A stretch of 64,000 nt of DNA from Spirodela intermedia. Its lineage: Eukaryota > Streptophyta > Magnoliopsida > Alismatales > Araceae. Location: contig LR746265.1 in assembly GCA_902729315.2 (NCBI GenBank), forward strand, positions 5,932,892-5,996,891, given 5' to 3'. The position numbers and the translations under genes were made by a program. Below the pieces are notes generated by a model. That model was not told where the DNA came from and searched no databases. It saw only the letters and a program-made list of their open reading frames with translations. Positions 39,832-51,700 of the stretch are shown in pieces (positions within the stretch are counted from its first letter, which is position 1; every line of letters begins with the position of its first letter).

Positions 39832-40860
39832 GATCGCGTCAGCAAAGTATACCCCGAATGCCGCAAGAGGAACAAGAACGACCAGCAATCAATCAATCCA
39901 GAACGCCCAAACCTCCGCCCAGATCGAGGCTACTTGTAAGACAGAAATCATCTCCCTCGCCCGTCTATGTTCCGAAAAGTGGTCGGCCCGAAGGATGATG
40001 GTGTGGGAAAAACCTTGACCGAAGGCATCTCGATGCCGACCCCGGGTGCCCGATGAGAAGGCTTCATAACCGGCAGAAGTCTGCGTACGGTGGCCTGCCC
40101 ACAATCACCCTGGAGGCGATGCTGGAACCTTAACCTTGGCGTACCAGATCAAACGCCCTTCTCCATGGAGAGGGAAGGGAAGCAATCGCCTCCTCTTCCT
40201 CTCAGGCGAGGAGGGGAGAGAAGGACCTCCTAACGACAGAGAGGACGAACGTAGGGGAAGAGGAAACCGGAGTCCACGTTGCCATCGACCTGCCTCAAGG
40301 GGGTACGTGGCCTTTCGCTCTTGCGTTGCTGTTGTCCACGTGGGATAACGGTTAGTTCGGAGATGGGCCAGGCCGTTGGACGGTCGGTTATGACCACAGC
40401 TGGACTCACGAGGCTCTGGGCCCGGCCCACTGGCCCAGCGCTGGTCAGACAGCTGTCCGGCCGGTACGTGTAGTAAACAATTCGAAGATACGTTGAAGGG
40501 AATCAAACCTACGTGGCGGAGATTGGCCACTCGCGAATATGCTGTACGACCCTGCACTCTGATTGGTCGAAGCGCACGTTTTTCTGACGTCAGATCATAC
40601 TGAACTAGCAAGGAACAGAGATTTGGGAGGCGCGTGGTTGTCAATGGGCCCGTTTGAGCCCTTCACAGGCCCATAATATGTTCATGGGCTAAAGGGAAGG
40701 CCCTTTATAGGCCCAAACCCACATTCCGAGTAGTTGGTGAGGGGGAGAGAGAGATGGCAAAGAATATGAGTTTATGGGCCGGATATTGTAGGCGGGCCGG
40801 ATAATATGGGCCTACTTTCAGCCCAAATGATTGAGGTCCCAAAGATGACAGAATCGCACA
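39832..40860. promoter_or_regulatory. Divergent promoter region of the VTT gene and CYP18-1, dense in TGGGCY motifs
   Basis: TGGGCC or its complement occurs at 40364, 40417, 40424, 40432, 40645, 40668, 40710, 40775 and 40807, and TGGGCT or AGCCCA at 40685 and 40820: eleven in about 460 bases. These site II elements are known TCP-factor targets typical of housekeeping promoters. The two genes read away from this region on opposite strands. The motif-rich half is nearer the cyclophilin gene; 39.83-40.3 kb probably holds the VTT 5' leader. Confidence 0.6.
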
Positions 40861-40980
40861 ATGTCCGCCGTGGCTATAAAAAAGGACTCGAGCCGCTCAA
40901 AGTTGAGGAATCGGGTTTTCAAGGACACGAGAGAAGCTTCCAGTTCTGCTCCTGCCAGCGAGAGAAAGCCGAGCACCGCT

Positions 40981-41063
40981 GAGAAGAAGAAGAAGAAGAA
41001 GAAGAAGAAGCAGAAGAAGCAGAAGAAGCAGAAGAAGCAGAAGAAGCAGAAGAAGCAGAAGAG
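40981..41063. repeat. (AAG)n/(CAGAAG)n microsatellite, lysine/glutamine-coding in the plus frame
   Basis: A purine-rich trinucleotide repeat, first GAA/AAG units and then alternating CAG AAG units, ending ten bases before the cyclophilin start codon. In the frame of that start codon it encodes Lys with regular Gln. Confidence 0.95.
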
Positions 41064-41070
41064 GGACGCC

Positions 41071-43926
41071 ATGGTTCTGAACCCTTTCCTTGATCCTTGT
41101 TATTTTGATTGTCTTGCCGTCGCTCTCTTTCTGTCTTCTGGTCGGAGCCCGGGGAATAGTTGGCTTACGGACTTGACGCATTTTCTCCTGTTTATTTTTC
41201 GCTGTTGTCAATTGCAGTCGGTCACTCTGCATACGAACCTCGGAGACATCAAGTGTGAGATCGCATGCGATGAGGTCCCGAAGACGGCCGAGGTCCGCTC
41301 CTTTCTCTCAGTGTTCGTCCGTCAGTTTCCTTGTATCATTTTCTCATTTCATACGGTTTACTTTGATCGGTATTTTAACTTTTTAAGAGATCTTTATCGT
41401 ACTCTGTTTTCCTCCGTTATCATCCTGGTGATTTTATTTCCTTGTTCGTGGAATGATAATTTCTTTGGCGTTCTTTGAAGTTCCTCTCCGTTGGATAGAT
41501 ACAAGAATAATGCGCACTCTATGAACTTCTCAGTAATTGTATCAATGGCCTTGTGTATTGACGAGAATGCAGAAATATGAAAATTTCTGATAAGCCTATG
41601 TTTATACTCTATTAGTCGGCTTCTAGGCAACGTCGTATCTCACAATTGGCATATGAAAAGCGTGTCAATGCCTCATGTATCAATCGGAAAATTCGTAAGC
41701 AATAATTTTGGATTCCGGAAACATATTTTAAATGGATGCAACCAAACCAAATAACTAGTGCCAGCTTATAAAGAATAATTTAGGGTTTCGGTTCCTATTA
41801 CAAATCTGGGCTGATTGACTGTACACTAATCGTACGCTGTTGGTAGCAAAGTCGGATAAGGCGACATGACCAACAATGCATTGTATAGAATCAACGTGAG
41901 TTCAGTATTCTGCAGTTTTGGTGCTCAGTCTACATGATATATCTACAGAAGGGAAATTTCATGTGCTTGATGAAATATCCAATTAATTGCTTTCAGACTA
42001 CCTGCAACATGAATATCTGTGTGAACCCCATAAATTCCACCTTCAAGAACCTTATGATGCTCGCTCGAATGTTTATGCAATCCATAAGTCTCTAAGAAGA
42101 TGAAGCAGCATTTGCAACAGGGATATATTATCTGATGAGACTGAAGAACTGGAAAATATTTGGTCAAATGCATTAATTAATGAGTCAAAGAAAACTTAGT
42201 TTCGTGAAACTCTGGTTTATCATCCACAGATGTTGACTAAACTTTATTTAAGAACGATACGATGTATGCCACTACTTTAGTTTATATATTAGATGCTGGT
42301 ATATATCCCCGGGCGTTTGTTTGGTTAGGGTGCCTGGTCAAGGTAGGAACAAAGGGTTAAAGAAGAAATCAGCGAATAAAAAGGTGTTGTAGATTTTTTC
42401 TCACGCACATCAGTTTTCCAGCAGCAATTAGTCATATGAGTATTATGTCCCAACCGTGGCAAAAATATCCATCTAGAATCCTAACTCATATTTCTGATGG
42501 CCTTAATTTTTCATATAATGTTGGAAGGGAGTGCACAAAATAACTTGTTTACTCGCCATAAAAAAAACGTAATATTTTTTGTTGTCCAGCTTTTGAGTCT
42601 GCGTGTATAGGCTTTTTCATCCTTTAGATTCTCTTGAACGACCTTATTCGAAGGTAAGGACGTAACTGGCACAATATCCACATTCCCTATCCGGATTAGC
42701 TAAAGTGGACGCTGATTAACAGAAGGTACCTTCAACTTCTGTCTTTCACTGTCCAAGAGGAGCCTAGTTGACTGTAAAGCTCAGTTGGGTATTGAAGTCA
42801 ACTGGGTCAGGTGAATGTTTAGATAATCCATTTGTGGCTCCTTGTTCTTATCAAGTACTTTCATCAATCTGACTTGCTACTCTGGTACGAGGCACCAAAA
42901 CTCCAGGAGTGTAGGTGCTCTCCAGAAAAAAAAAATTGCGGATGCATCAGAGAAGTTGTTTTGTGCAAAATGGTGAAGTACTTACTCAATTTCGGTAATT
43001 AGCTTATCTGTTGTTTCTTGGAACTTCAATATATAACCAATTGAGGTCTGCCTCAGGGAAACCGCGCTAATTTTCTTCATACTCTTTTTATTCATCTGTC
43101 ATTCATTGATAATTCCATCGTAGCTTTGCTAACGAGTTTCTCTTCTGCTGCTGACCACCTTTCTATCGCAGTTGATTCTAATGCGAACAAAGCAGTAACA
43201 CCATCTTATTGTTGCAGAATTTCTTGGCTCTGTGCGGCAGTGGTTACTATGATGGTACCATATTTCATCGTAATATAAAAGGCTTCATGATTCAAGGTGG
43301 GGATCCTACAGGGACGGGGAAGGGGGGCACCAGCATATGGGGAAAGAAATTCAATGATGAGATACGGGAATCTCTCAAGGTACATTTCTTTGTATTGATT
43401 TCAAGAACTCATTCTCAGCTAGGCTATACGGAAAATTGATCAGCAGCTAATGTTTCTGGACCATACCACGCCTCTTCTAGACCTTGTCTGTTTTTCTGAG
43501 AAATAACAATTCAGTTTTATTTTTGTTTCAACAGCACAACGCGAGGGGAATACTTTCTATGGCAAATAGTGGGCCTAACACCAACGGAAGCCAATTTTTC
43601 ATAACTTATGCGAAGCAGCCGCATCTGAATGGGTTGTACACAATTTTCGGAAGAGTAATTCATGGGTTTGAAGTTCTGGATATTATGGAGAAGGTACCTT
43701 TTCTTTTGTCACCAAATATGCCATATATTATTTCTCACATTACTCCTGTCCTCTCTCTCTCTCTCTCACACACACGCACACACACACACACACTATCTGA
43801 ATCTTCACCTAATATGTTATTACTGTTCTTTTCAACATGAAGACACAAACAGGTCCTGGAGATCGGCCTCTTGCAGAGATCAGGTTAAATCGTGTGACAA
43901 TCCATGCGAACCCGCTTGCTGGATAG
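41071..43926 (+). CDS. CYP18-1: Peptidyl-prolyl cis-trans isomerase, cyclophilin CYP18-1 (PPIL3-like)
   Basis: A single-domain cyclophilin that isomerises Xaa-Pro bonds; the PPIL3/CYP18-1 group is spliceosome-associated. Exons are 41071-41073, 41218-41292, 43218-43379, 43535-43693 and 43843-43926, giving 160 residues, the exact length of Arabidopsis CYP18-1. The start ATG is the last codon of exon 1, so exon 1 contributes only Met before [14 protein letters not shown]. Catalytic-region landmarks are [14 protein letters not shown] (Arg44, Gln52), NGSQFFIT and [11 protein letters not shown], where Tyr replaces the cyclosporin-contacting Trp of CypA, as usual in this group. The open frame continues upstream of the ATG, without a stop, to an ATG at 40861 through a Lys-rich repeat, so an N-terminally extended form is possible. 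Intron 1 (144 nt) is stop-free in frame; intron 2 is 1.9 kb. Confidence 0.97.
43750..43793. repeat. (CT)n(CA)n compound microsatellite in the last CYP18-1 intron
   Basis: A CT run passing into a CA run, lying between exons 4 and 5, about 50 bases from the final acceptor. Confidence 0.95.
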
Positions 43927-45830
43927 AACCTTATGTGTAAGGTCTGCCATTGTCTAAAGTTGCTGTCATCTGAATGGTAAAACCAAGGAAGAGATTCTTG
44001 ACTTTGAGAGCTAATGTTAGAGGTGGGGAAGCGGCTCTGGATCACCTTTCCATTTCCATGCAGGGGAAAACTAACCCTAGAAATGCTGATGTCAGATAAA
44101 AAGTTTATGAAGGATTTCAAAATTGGTTCGACTGTTGTGCACCATAATTACTTTTTCTAGCTATCTCAAAGACATCATCAAGCTTTCCATCTCACTTTCT
44201 TTGCCAGACCAGGAAACTTACTTTTCAAGGACAACTCTTGATGCTCCAGTGATGATAACCCTAACGAATGCATGGCTCCGAGGTTTCGTATCTTTTTGTT
44301 GCTCAGAAATTAGAAATCTCAAAAATGCCGAGTTTCAACATTTTTGACATCATTAGGGGTGAGTAATCCTCATCAGGTAGCCTGTTTCCTCCAACGAGAT
44401 CACCCTCTCTTTCATGCTCTATTTTGTCTCGCCGTCTGCCTTGTTCTTTGTATCATCCTTTCTGAGATCGGAGCCCGCGGCTGCACAATCCTCTTGCTTG
44501 TGTCTGCCACCTCCATGTAAATGTACTCCCGTTTGCTGCGAAGGCAGGACAGATGTCCTCCATATGCTGTGCTACAGAAACCAGAAGGTACCCTTTTCCT
44601 GCCGACATGGCGTTGCCTCCTCAGGTCTGAGGTCTTTGAAAGGTACTGGTGAAGTTTTTTTTGTAACCCTCCAAAATCCTTACAATTCTCATTTATCTTC
44701 GTTTCTAAAGGCGTTTGGTGGTTTCTCTCTCAACAATAGTGACAGCAGTAGCATCCGTGTGGGATCTCTGTGGGAAGGTTGTGTCGAGAATGCCCTGGAA
44801 CGGTAGGCCTCCTGCTCTTCCTGTGATTTCACTGCATCTGTCGATGTTTTTTTTTGGCATGAGAGGTTCATTCTTCTTTCATTTTGAGCTCCAACCTCTC
44901 TCGTTGAAGTTAATCCATGAAATGTGATCGATTGAAAGCTTTTCTCGTTGGCCATTCTCAGATCCAGAAAGCGTCCACCTTTGAATTGAATGAAACAAAA
45001 CCGAACCCATCAAACCAGAAACATACTTTAGAAACCCAGAAAGGCCCTGGAGACTAACTCCACCACCCATCAGCCCAATACCAGCCACAAATGTCCCGGA
45101 ACCTTGTCCGAATGCCATTTCTGTGAATGAATCAGTGGCAACCAACTGGGCAGAAAGATATTTGCCTCAGAAAGATTCCTATCCTCCGTTTAAATGCCGT
45201 CGTCCTTGATTCTGGCCGGTGGTGCGGGACCAAGCTGGAACCATCTGTGCTCACCGATTTCCTTTCACTAGACCCCCATCGTCTCAGATTCTCTCTGTCG
45301 TCCGCATGAACTCCCATCTCTGTGTGGAGAAAACTTCCGTCAGAGGGGGAGGTGGAGTAGAGACAAGCTCAGAGCTGGGCCCATCAGGGAAACTGGCTGG
45401 GACCTCGGTCTGCCACATCCACTGTGCATTAGTCACAGGCATTCAGTCACAGATCGCCCCATCAACACTTAGCGGCAGTCCCTGTCAGGTTCGCTGACTG
45501 CAGCGGCGCCAGCCGAGCGGTCGGGAACCGACAAGCCTCCCACCACCTCAGCTCGTCTCCCTCCTCATCCCCCTCCTACTACTCTCCCATGCATTAAACT
45601 CCGCTCCTCACTCTCTCATGCCCCAGGACACCAGTCGTCTTTGAATCTCTACTCGCTGCCCCTCTCCCTCTCTCGTCAGAGTTCGCATGTAAATTATAAA
45701 AACCACTCTGCACATCGTCGTCATCCCCCTATAAATCTTCTGTCGCATTACAGAATTCTGATGATTCCCATCAATGTTCCGCTGTAAGTTCCTCCTTATT
45801 TCTCGCTCTCCTCTCGGTGGTCATCAGGAT

Positions 45831-45834
<4 letters not shown>

Positions 45835-45879
<45 letters not shown>
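45835..45879. repeat. (GA)n microsatellite
   Basis: About 22 GA units, the longest pure GA tract in the window, about 1.6 kb upstream of the LITTLE ZIPPER start codon. Confidence 0.95.
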
Positions 45880-45881
<2 letters not shown>

Positions 45882-46518
45882 TGACTGATCTCTGGTGATT
45901 CAACTCTCTCTCTCTCTTCGTTTTTGGTGTTCATTTATGGAGTCAGTCAAGAGATCATCTCCGGGGGGATTTCACCACGAGGTGGTTTCCCCGTCCCCAA
46001 TGTGTGTTTACCGTGGGGCCATGAACTGAAAGCGCACTGGCGTTTCCCAGTCGAGACGGTGGCCCGACGGGGTGGGGGTCTCCTGTGTCCTCACCAACTG
46101 GGAAATACCGAGGAGACAGGAAAACGAGATGAAGGCCATGATGGCGAGACCCTGGGTTTTTCCTCTGAGACGCTGACACGTGCATGATTTTGGCAGGCTT
46201 TATGTAAATAGCCTTTCTAGTCCGCGGATAAATTCTTCCCACATCTTCTCACTTCCTTCGCCCCTCTAGAACGGCCTTCTCTGGACCGCTTTCTTACTCT
46301 CTTCAATCCGAGTTTAAGGGAGGGAGGAAGGAGGACATAGAGAGCAGGAAAGTGGTCCAGAGTTGGTCCTGTGTGCCCCCCCTTCCCTTGGGAAGGACCA
46401 ATCTCTTTTGTTCTGGCCCGGCTCTTCCAAGTTCAAAGACGCATCATGAGAGACTCCTGCCATGATGGAGCCCTCTGCCGCTCTCGACGTCATCTTGGAT
46501 GTCTTTCTATGTATCAAG

Positions 46519-46573
46519 TAGAGAGAGAGAGAGAGAGGGAGAGAGATGATGATGATGGTGGTGGTGATGGTGA
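46519..46573. repeat. (GA)n followed by (GAT)n/(GGT)n tract
   Basis: GA run passing into GAT and GGT trinucleotides, about 900 bases upstream of the LITTLE ZIPPER start codon. Confidence 0.85.
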
Positions 46574-47452
46574 GACGAGCACAGTGAACACGCAGTCGAA
46601 GGACTGTGCGAGTGTTGACTCCAATCGGGTCCTCCCCCACGGCCACCCTTATATGATGCGGCTAATGCGCTAGAGAATCTCCATTGTTTTTCGAGACCTT
46701 AAGGCATTGGGATTGTCTGCTCCGTTCATCCCCGCTCCTCTTCGTCAACCGGGGCATTGCGGCTGGTGGACCCTGAGGGCATCACAATGATGATGAACCG
46801 GCGCTTTAGGGTTTGATTGGCCTTCTACTTTGTCTCCTCCCCCCTCTCTCTCTCTCTAGTCCGCTTGGGCCCCGCACCATCATAACCCCGTGGGACTAAA
46901 ACCTTGAACCACCTAAGAGCCTTGGAGAGAATAATAGAGGGAGAGAGAGGAGAGAGAGAAGGGAGCGAAGGGCGTGGGGGGTGTATGTGGCCGTCGTCAT
47001 CATTCTCTTCTCTGCGTCAGGAATAATGCCCGGTGTCTCTATTTATACCCAGTTGCTCTCATGTTTCATCATCTCACGGTGCATCCAGTGATCTTTACCT
47101 CCCTTCTCCTCCGTGTGAACAGTTTCCAGACGTCCCACCAGTGCCTTTTCGCCTCGCCGGAGGTGTTATATGCCGATCCGCAACAGGAACTTTCCTCGAG
47201 CGTACGCCATGCACAGCCGTGGCGGGGGCCGGAGGGTGCAGCTCCTGCGCCGGCGCCGGCAACGGTGGCGCATCCCCAAGAGGAGGTAATGCTTCCGCCG
47301 TGTTTCTTCTTCTTCTTCTTCTTCCGCCGTGTTTCTTTCTAACGGGCGGGTGCCTCGGACGGAGAGGCAGATCACTGTTCCACTTGCTGCGGAGAAGAGC
47401 CTCAAAGCCCGGAGGAGAACGTGATGGGGGGAGGGAGGAGGAGGAGAAGGAG

Positions 47453-47692
47453 ATGGAAGCGGTGAACATGAAACTCTACCTCGAGAACCGGTGCATCATG
47501 GAGGAGAACGAGAGGCTGCGAGAGAAAGCTTCCGTCCTTCGCCGCGAGAACCAAATCCTTCTCTCGCAGCTCCAACATACGTGCCGCTTCAATAGCGAGA
47601 AGACCTCCCCCGGCGGCGGCCGCGCCGATGAATATCCGGCCATCCCCCGCCCTCGCTGCCGCCGCCAGCGCGGCCGGTCCGACGATCCCTGA
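47453..47692 (+). CDS. ZPR: LITTLE ZIPPER (ZPR) small leucine-zipper protein
   Basis: A microprotein that binds the zipper of class III HD-ZIP transcription factors through its own leucine zipper and blocks their DNA binding, acting in meristem and leaf polarity. It encodes 79 residues in one exon. The diagnostic block is MKLYLENRCIMEENERLR, followed by ASVLRRENQILLSQLQ; heptad-spaced hydrophobics form the zipper over about residues 6-42. The tail is Ser/Gly/Arg-rich and not conserved. ATG 47453 was chosen because it directly precedes the zipper, but the frame is open back to 47033 and codes EEEEKE just before this Met, as ZPR1/ZPR2 proteins have acidic residues there; a longer N-terminus from an upstream exon is possible. 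A (GA)n tract lies 180 bases beyond the stop. Confidence 0.85.
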   Translation: MEAVNMKLYLENRCIMEENERLREKASVLRRENQILLSQLQHTCRFNSEKTSPGGGRADEYPAIPRPRCRRQRGRSDDP

Positions 47693-47871
47693 CGTACTTT
47701 CATCAGTGCCGATCCCAGTCCAGAAGTTTATTTTCTTCATCTTAAACATGCCGAGGAACCTATCTGGGTCCTTTGGTTTGGATGTATTCATTTGGTTTCC
47801 TTGTATGCGACGGCGAGCTCCAGCTTCTTTCTGTGCGCCTTTGGTCACTTCTTCCACGTCTGGATATGTAG

Positions 47872-47874
<3 letters not shown>

Positions 47875-47909
<35 letters not shown>
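47875..47909. repeat. (GA)n microsatellite
   Basis: A pure GA run 180 bases downstream of the LITTLE ZIPPER stop codon, perhaps in its 3' UTR. Confidence 0.95.
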
Positions 47910-47912
<3 letters not shown>

Positions 47913-48574
47913 CTCATTGGGCCGTCGCGTGGAGGTCCATCAATTCTATGTAACAGCACACTCGGAGAATGCCAATTGGTTGCAGTAAGTTCCTGCTGTT
48001 TGCGACGTTGCCCCGAAAGGGGATATCACGTCCTGCGAAGGGTATCCTCTGAGGGGATACCGAACACCAGCCGTACGATTCAAGCCTCGTGCTGGATCCT
48101 CGCAGAGAAGAGACCTGGTGGTCTTTTGTCGGTTCCTAACGGTTGATCTCGATCGGACGGCTATGGCATGATGAACCTTGTACGACTTTTTGATAGACCT
48201 TAGTTCGGTCCCTGCCGCAAGCATAGGTCATTCAGTCACAGGCTTTCAAGTTCTTATTTAATTTCTTTCACAATATTATTATGCTATCTACAATGTAAAT
48301 ATAGACATTATGCGATTTTTGGTCAGAAAAATAAAATTGTAGATATACTATATAATATATATCAAGACGGATTATTAGGTATAACATAGATAAATGTATG
48401 TATTTTTTTCATTTGGATGATCCAACATTGATTAAATTTAACCATATTATTTATGATCTTAACTTTAAGTTTAATAAATTATATAATAATGGTTACTATA
48501 AATAAATTGAACCCTTGGTTGCGTCTCAAAATCAAGAGGTATATTGCTTCTAGGTAAGTGTATTAAAAAAATAT

Positions 48575-48717
48575 CACATGGACTGAAAATAATTTTAATT
48601 TGTATTCTTTCTATTTTTTCACATTGTAATATTCTTACATTGGCTGAAATATTTTAAAATTGCATTATTTCTATTTTTTCACATTGTAATATTCTCACAT
48701 GGGCTGAAAATAATACT
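48575..48717. repeat. Tandem repeat, unit about 60 bp, two copies and part of a third
   Basis: The marker CTGAAA preceded by ACATGG/ACATTG recurs at about 48582, 48643 and 48703, and the internal block TTTCTATTTTTTCACATTGT occurs twice about 60 bases apart (from about 48608 and 48668). Confidence 0.9.
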
Positions 48718-51700
48718 CTCCATAGTATTAATAAATCTATTAGTCAATCTATTAATCCATATATTGTCCTCAAATGATTTTACATTTTCTTTATATTTAA
48801 ATATGCCATTAAGTGATTTAGCTAAAGACTAACTATTTATCCATGTGATAGTTTAGTATAATATAATTGCATAGTTTTCATTTATTTCTTTTGGTTTGTC
48901 ACTTGTAGAGTAATTGTTAAACAATTAAATAATTACCGACTATAATGATTGCCTAAAAAATAAAATTAGGACCTTTTTTCATTACAATGAATTATTTCCG
49001 AGAATCAAAGGAGCAGCATCAGTAATGTCATTTAATCATATTAAATCATACATTATAAAGGTTAATGCCACCTAACTTCTTATCCCTTAGTCTCTTAAAT
49101 AGGATTTATAGGATCCAAGATCATCATTTTAAAACTAGACTTGTGCTCTTGTTTTTGTTGGCTTTTGGAGGTTTTATAATTTTAAAGTTGACCAAGCATA
49201 TAGAAGGATTGAATCATATTTTTATATTGAAAAACTTATCTTGAGAATTATAAAAATAGTGATAAACTATTTTTATAACCCTTAGAAATTCATGTCATTT
49301 TGAGACGATAGCATGATCCATTATGTCTCTTTCTATTTTTCAAATAGTTAGTTGACTCATTAGCAGATTCACTTAGTCAAATCAGTTTTACAAGCAAGTG
49401 AAACATACATCGTGTAAGGCCAAAGTAGAAATCCCACATTGATAATATTACATTCTAACTAATCACAAAATACTTTACCAATTATATGAACTTTTCCCAA
49501 TGTTGAGTCTTGTTGCTATCAAAAGAGTAAACTAATTTACTTTTCATAATTGATTTTGAGTATCACATGGATGGTTAAATTAAATATGGTGAAGTATTAA
49601 AAAAATCTCTTTGTAACGGTACCATGCTGTTGGCTAAAATAGAATTGAGATTGATTGTCATACTTGACCTTTTATTTGCATAAATTCCCAAATTAATATC
49701 TTGTGCCTGTGAAAACTTATTCTATGAATGTGATCATATTTCACTTTGTAAGTGATGGACAAGGACTTCTATACTCTATAAGGATTATTTAATTATTAGT
49801 TACAGTAAAGTCAACCATCTTATATTATGCCTGATTTAATGAGAAAAATACTTTCATTGCGTTTCTACAATTAGTGTTTGATCACTGGGCAAGAGATTAT
49901 TTATTGAGTCTCACAGCAATATATGTATACACAAGCTAAGTATCTAGTAATGAATATGGACTAGATTCATTCGTTGATTATTATTTTTCTCACTAGGGTA
50001 TCCAAACTACTGTAGTTAAACACTAATAAGTGATGCTTAAGCATCAACTAGAGCTCTCATTTCATGGGTTTCCAAGAATATGTTGGAAGAAGATATTTCT
50101 TAGTTAAATAATAATTTAATATTACTGAATTTTCTATCAGGGTTCTTTGGTGATCTAGTTTACTCATTTTCTACCATATTCTCATTGAGTAGGGGATCTT
50201 CTATTCTTGATTTATTGAATTGTTTTTTTACCACATATGTCGTTTTCTTTTAGATTTTTTTCTTGGGTAGCTATGTGACTATTGACGATCGAGTGATTTT
50301 CGGGTTTATATTTACTTCTAGTAATTCAAACGGAAAAAATTTCTGCCACCTAGTTGCAAGCACACATCCCCAGGGACCAGCCACTGGAAACGAATCAAAT
50401 TACTCATGGGCCTAATGGGCCCTCTTACACGCTATGAAATTCTATTCGTAACCTGGATGAAGAGAGAATTTCCAACCCTAGATCAAAAAGCGTGGCGTAA
50501 ATGATATGTCGATGGGATCATCGTCGAAAGTGCTTTTGGAGGATAGCTGTTGTTTTAAAGTATTTTCATAGGATGCAATATCTCTGATATAATTTTATGT
50601 GGAGCAAGCATTTTTCTCGTCGAAAATGGGCCACTAAACATTACCAAAAATATACCTTTTTTCGTTATGAAGCTAAATAGATGCTTATTTTTTTAATAAT
50701 TTAGGAAAATCCTTATTTGAGTGGATTGATTGAGCAACAGCATTTATGGAATGAATGCTTTCCGTATATATCGATTCCCTCGGAAATCAGAAAATTGCAG
50801 AGTCTTCTTTAGCTATGTTTACCTCCAAATCAGGAGTACGTTTTATCTACGAGGGCTGATTTTATTGTATTATTTTATTTTGAACTCGAAAGTGAACGGA
50901 AGAAAACTGACGATCAGGTGTCTGTCTCTGGACGGGGTGGGTAGTCTTAAACTGGGGGGTTTTATGGACCTTGGTCTCAAAATGATAGCTATCACGACAA
51001 ATGTGAACAGGACTGATTCCTCTTTAAGCAAGGTCCAGGTTTAGAAAGTTTTCAGTGAGGAGAAAAAGAGTCTTCGCCACCGACATATCCATCTCAGGAT
51101 CACGCATATGGTATCCTCTCTCGGTCTTTATAAAAATCCCTTCCCTAGTCTCCCATTTTCTAACTCAGAGAGGGGCGATGGAGGCCCCAATCTAGCCTAG
51201 ATTCCCAATCACGCATGCTGATGAAAACCATTAGCTGTGTTTTTCAGATTACACAAGAAGAAATGCTTGGGCGTCTTACCCTAACTATCAGAGAAAGCTT
51301 TACTGAGATTCGTTCTTGTGCCCATCAAATGATATGTTGTTCTTCACAATACTGGGCTCGGCACGGAAGAGCATGCCTAGATTTAATATTCTAGGAGAGT
51401 TCATACGCAAATGGAACTCGAAGATCAGCATGCCAATATCGTTCCAACAGTAATTAAATAGATTAATGAAGATATATCTCACTTTGTTCTTTTTCCTCAA
51501 CACGGACTTCTCCCAAGGTTTTTCAAAACATCGTTCAGTCCTCACAACCGAAAGAAAACTGGCCACGTTTCCTCAACACCATGATCTCAATATCTCAAAA
51601 TTACATCTAAAACTGATATATAAACCTCCTGATCCCTCTGAAAGCTATCCTCGAGACTGTTTAGATTGGCCACAACAGAAGCTCTCGATCAGTCCAGACC

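Larger units (their letters stand above)
43927..47452. other. Intergenic between CYP18-1 and the LITTLE ZIPPER gene
   Basis: No gene I can name. An ATG-initiated open frame at 44414-44806 (plus, 130 codons) starts with a hydrophobic, signal-peptide-like segment followed by many Cys residues, and is discussed as a finding. Near 45729 there is a TATA-box-like CTATAAAT, then a GTAAGT donor-like site at 45784, a (GA)n tract at 45835-45879 and a GA/GAT tract at 46519-46573. These could be the promoter and 5' leader of the LITTLE ZIPPER gene, but this is inference. Confidence 0.45.

Noticed and set aside
48240-50700. Possible retrotransposon in the AT-rich block
   Set aside because: No LTR pair, primer-binding site, integrase or reverse transcriptase frame is visible; only a 60-bp tandem repeat.
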